A stretch of 6,177 nt of DNA from Chamaesiphon sp. (GTDB taxonomy: Bacteria; Cyanobacteriota; Cyanobacteriia; Cyanobacteriales; Chamaesiphonaceae): NCBI GenBank assembly GCA_026785875.1, contig JAJAZF010000193.1:1-6177 (forward strand). The letters are read 5' to 3'. This document shows positions 5,760 to 6,177 of this stretch, piece by piece; the first letter of the stretch is position 1, and each line of letters opens with the position of its first letter. The notes under the pieces were generated by a model, which saw nothing but the letters and a program-made list of their open reading frames with translations, was not told the origin of the DNA and searched no databases. The position numbers and the translations under genes were made by a program.

Positions 5760-6177
5760 TTAATCGGGAGTAAGCTTAATCCCCAAATTTAAAGCCGGAT
5801 TATTCAACCACCTGTCGCCGACATGGGTATAAATCGCCGTAGTCCGAGGATCGGCATGTCCCAATAAATCCTGCACCTGCCGTAAAGATGCACCACTCTG
5901 AATCGCCAGGGTAGCCGCTGTATGCCGTAGTGAGTGAGCGGATAAAGTCCGTCCCTCACCATGCTTGATGTTGAGAGCTTTGAGATAGGTATCGACGATC
6001 TTTCTTATTCCCCGCCGCGACAGCCGAAAATCTTGCTCGGATTCCTTTAAATTTCGAGGACGATAGTAAAGATTAATGAACAGGGGCGTAATTCTTGCAA
6101 TACTATAAGCCGCCTTCTTTCTGGCGAGTAAATAACGGTCGAGTAAATCCACCAAATCGGGAGTCAAAGGCACGATC
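5760..6177 (-). CDS. Tyrosine recombinase/integrase, C-terminal catalytic part (5' end off the right edge)
   Basis: The product cuts and rejoins DNA through a tyrosine nucleophile, as XerC/XerD and phage-type integrases do. Numbering from the GTG at 6173, the conserved boxes are AHSLRHTAAT (H80, R83), LLGHADPRTT (H106) and the nucleophile in AIYTH (Y115, codon 5829-5831), so active-site boxes II and III look intact. The segment VPLTPDLVDLLDRYL at the start matches the strand and helix that normally follow box I. The first catalytic Arg and the N-terminal core-binding domain must therefore lie beyond the window. The frame is open to the edge, so GTG 6173 is almost certainly not the true start; the family is usually around 300 residues and only about 138 are here. 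About 22 residues follow the tyrosine, a normal tail length. A role in plasmid multimer resolution or element integration is likely; the sequence does not decide between them. Confidence 0.88.
   Translation of the reverse strand, partial: IVPLTPDLVDLLDRYLLARKKAAYSIARITPLFINLYYRPRNLKESEQDFRLSRRGIRKIVDTYLKALNIKHGEGRTLSAHSLRHTAATLAIQSGASLRQVQDLLGHADPRTTAIYTHVGDRWLNNPALNLGIKLTPD

Overview
The window looks like the replication region of a cyanobacterial plasmid, or of a plasmid-like integrated element. CGATCG hexamers are scattered throughout, and one exact HIP1 octamer (GCGATCGC) lies at 175-182; both are hallmarks of cyanobacterial DNA. The dominant gene is a 1317-residue Rep protein that reads as a member of the cyanobacterial CyRepA1/DUF3854 family (Toprim-type primase half plus superfamily-2-like helicase half). 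Genus cannot be fixed from the sequence.

Layout from left to right. At 1-260 (minus) lies the 5' part of an unrecognised acidic protein that runs off the left edge. At 261-438 is a short gap with a symmetric A/T-flanked hairpin, probably a terminator for rep, and a nested inverted repeat in front of the left gene. At 439-4392 (minus) is the rep gene. It carries a tandem duplication of about 91 residues inside its primase half and an in-frame palindromic repeat near its 3' end. At 4393-5075 is a 683-bp gene-free divergent region. It holds a plausible rep promoter with an operator-like palindrome, an inverted repeat over the rep ribosome-binding site, several TTGWCAG motifs, and a plus-strand promoter/hairpin/terminator set that could make a small RNA of about 100 nt. 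This is the most likely place for a replication origin, though no canonical iterons or DnaA boxes are visible. At 5076-5735 (plus) is an unrecognised 219-residue protein with a lysine/proline/glutamate-rich tail and a folded-looking C-terminal half. At 5760-6177 (minus) is the catalytic C-terminal part of a tyrosine recombinase, cut by the right edge and convergent with the previous gene.

Working together (inference): Rep would prime and unwind at an origin in or near 4393-5075, with its own level set by the operator and hairpin in its leader and perhaps by the small RNA. The tyrosine recombinase would resolve multimers or integrate and excise the element. The roles of the two unrecognised proteins are open; their position beside rep fits plasmid maintenance but does not prove it.
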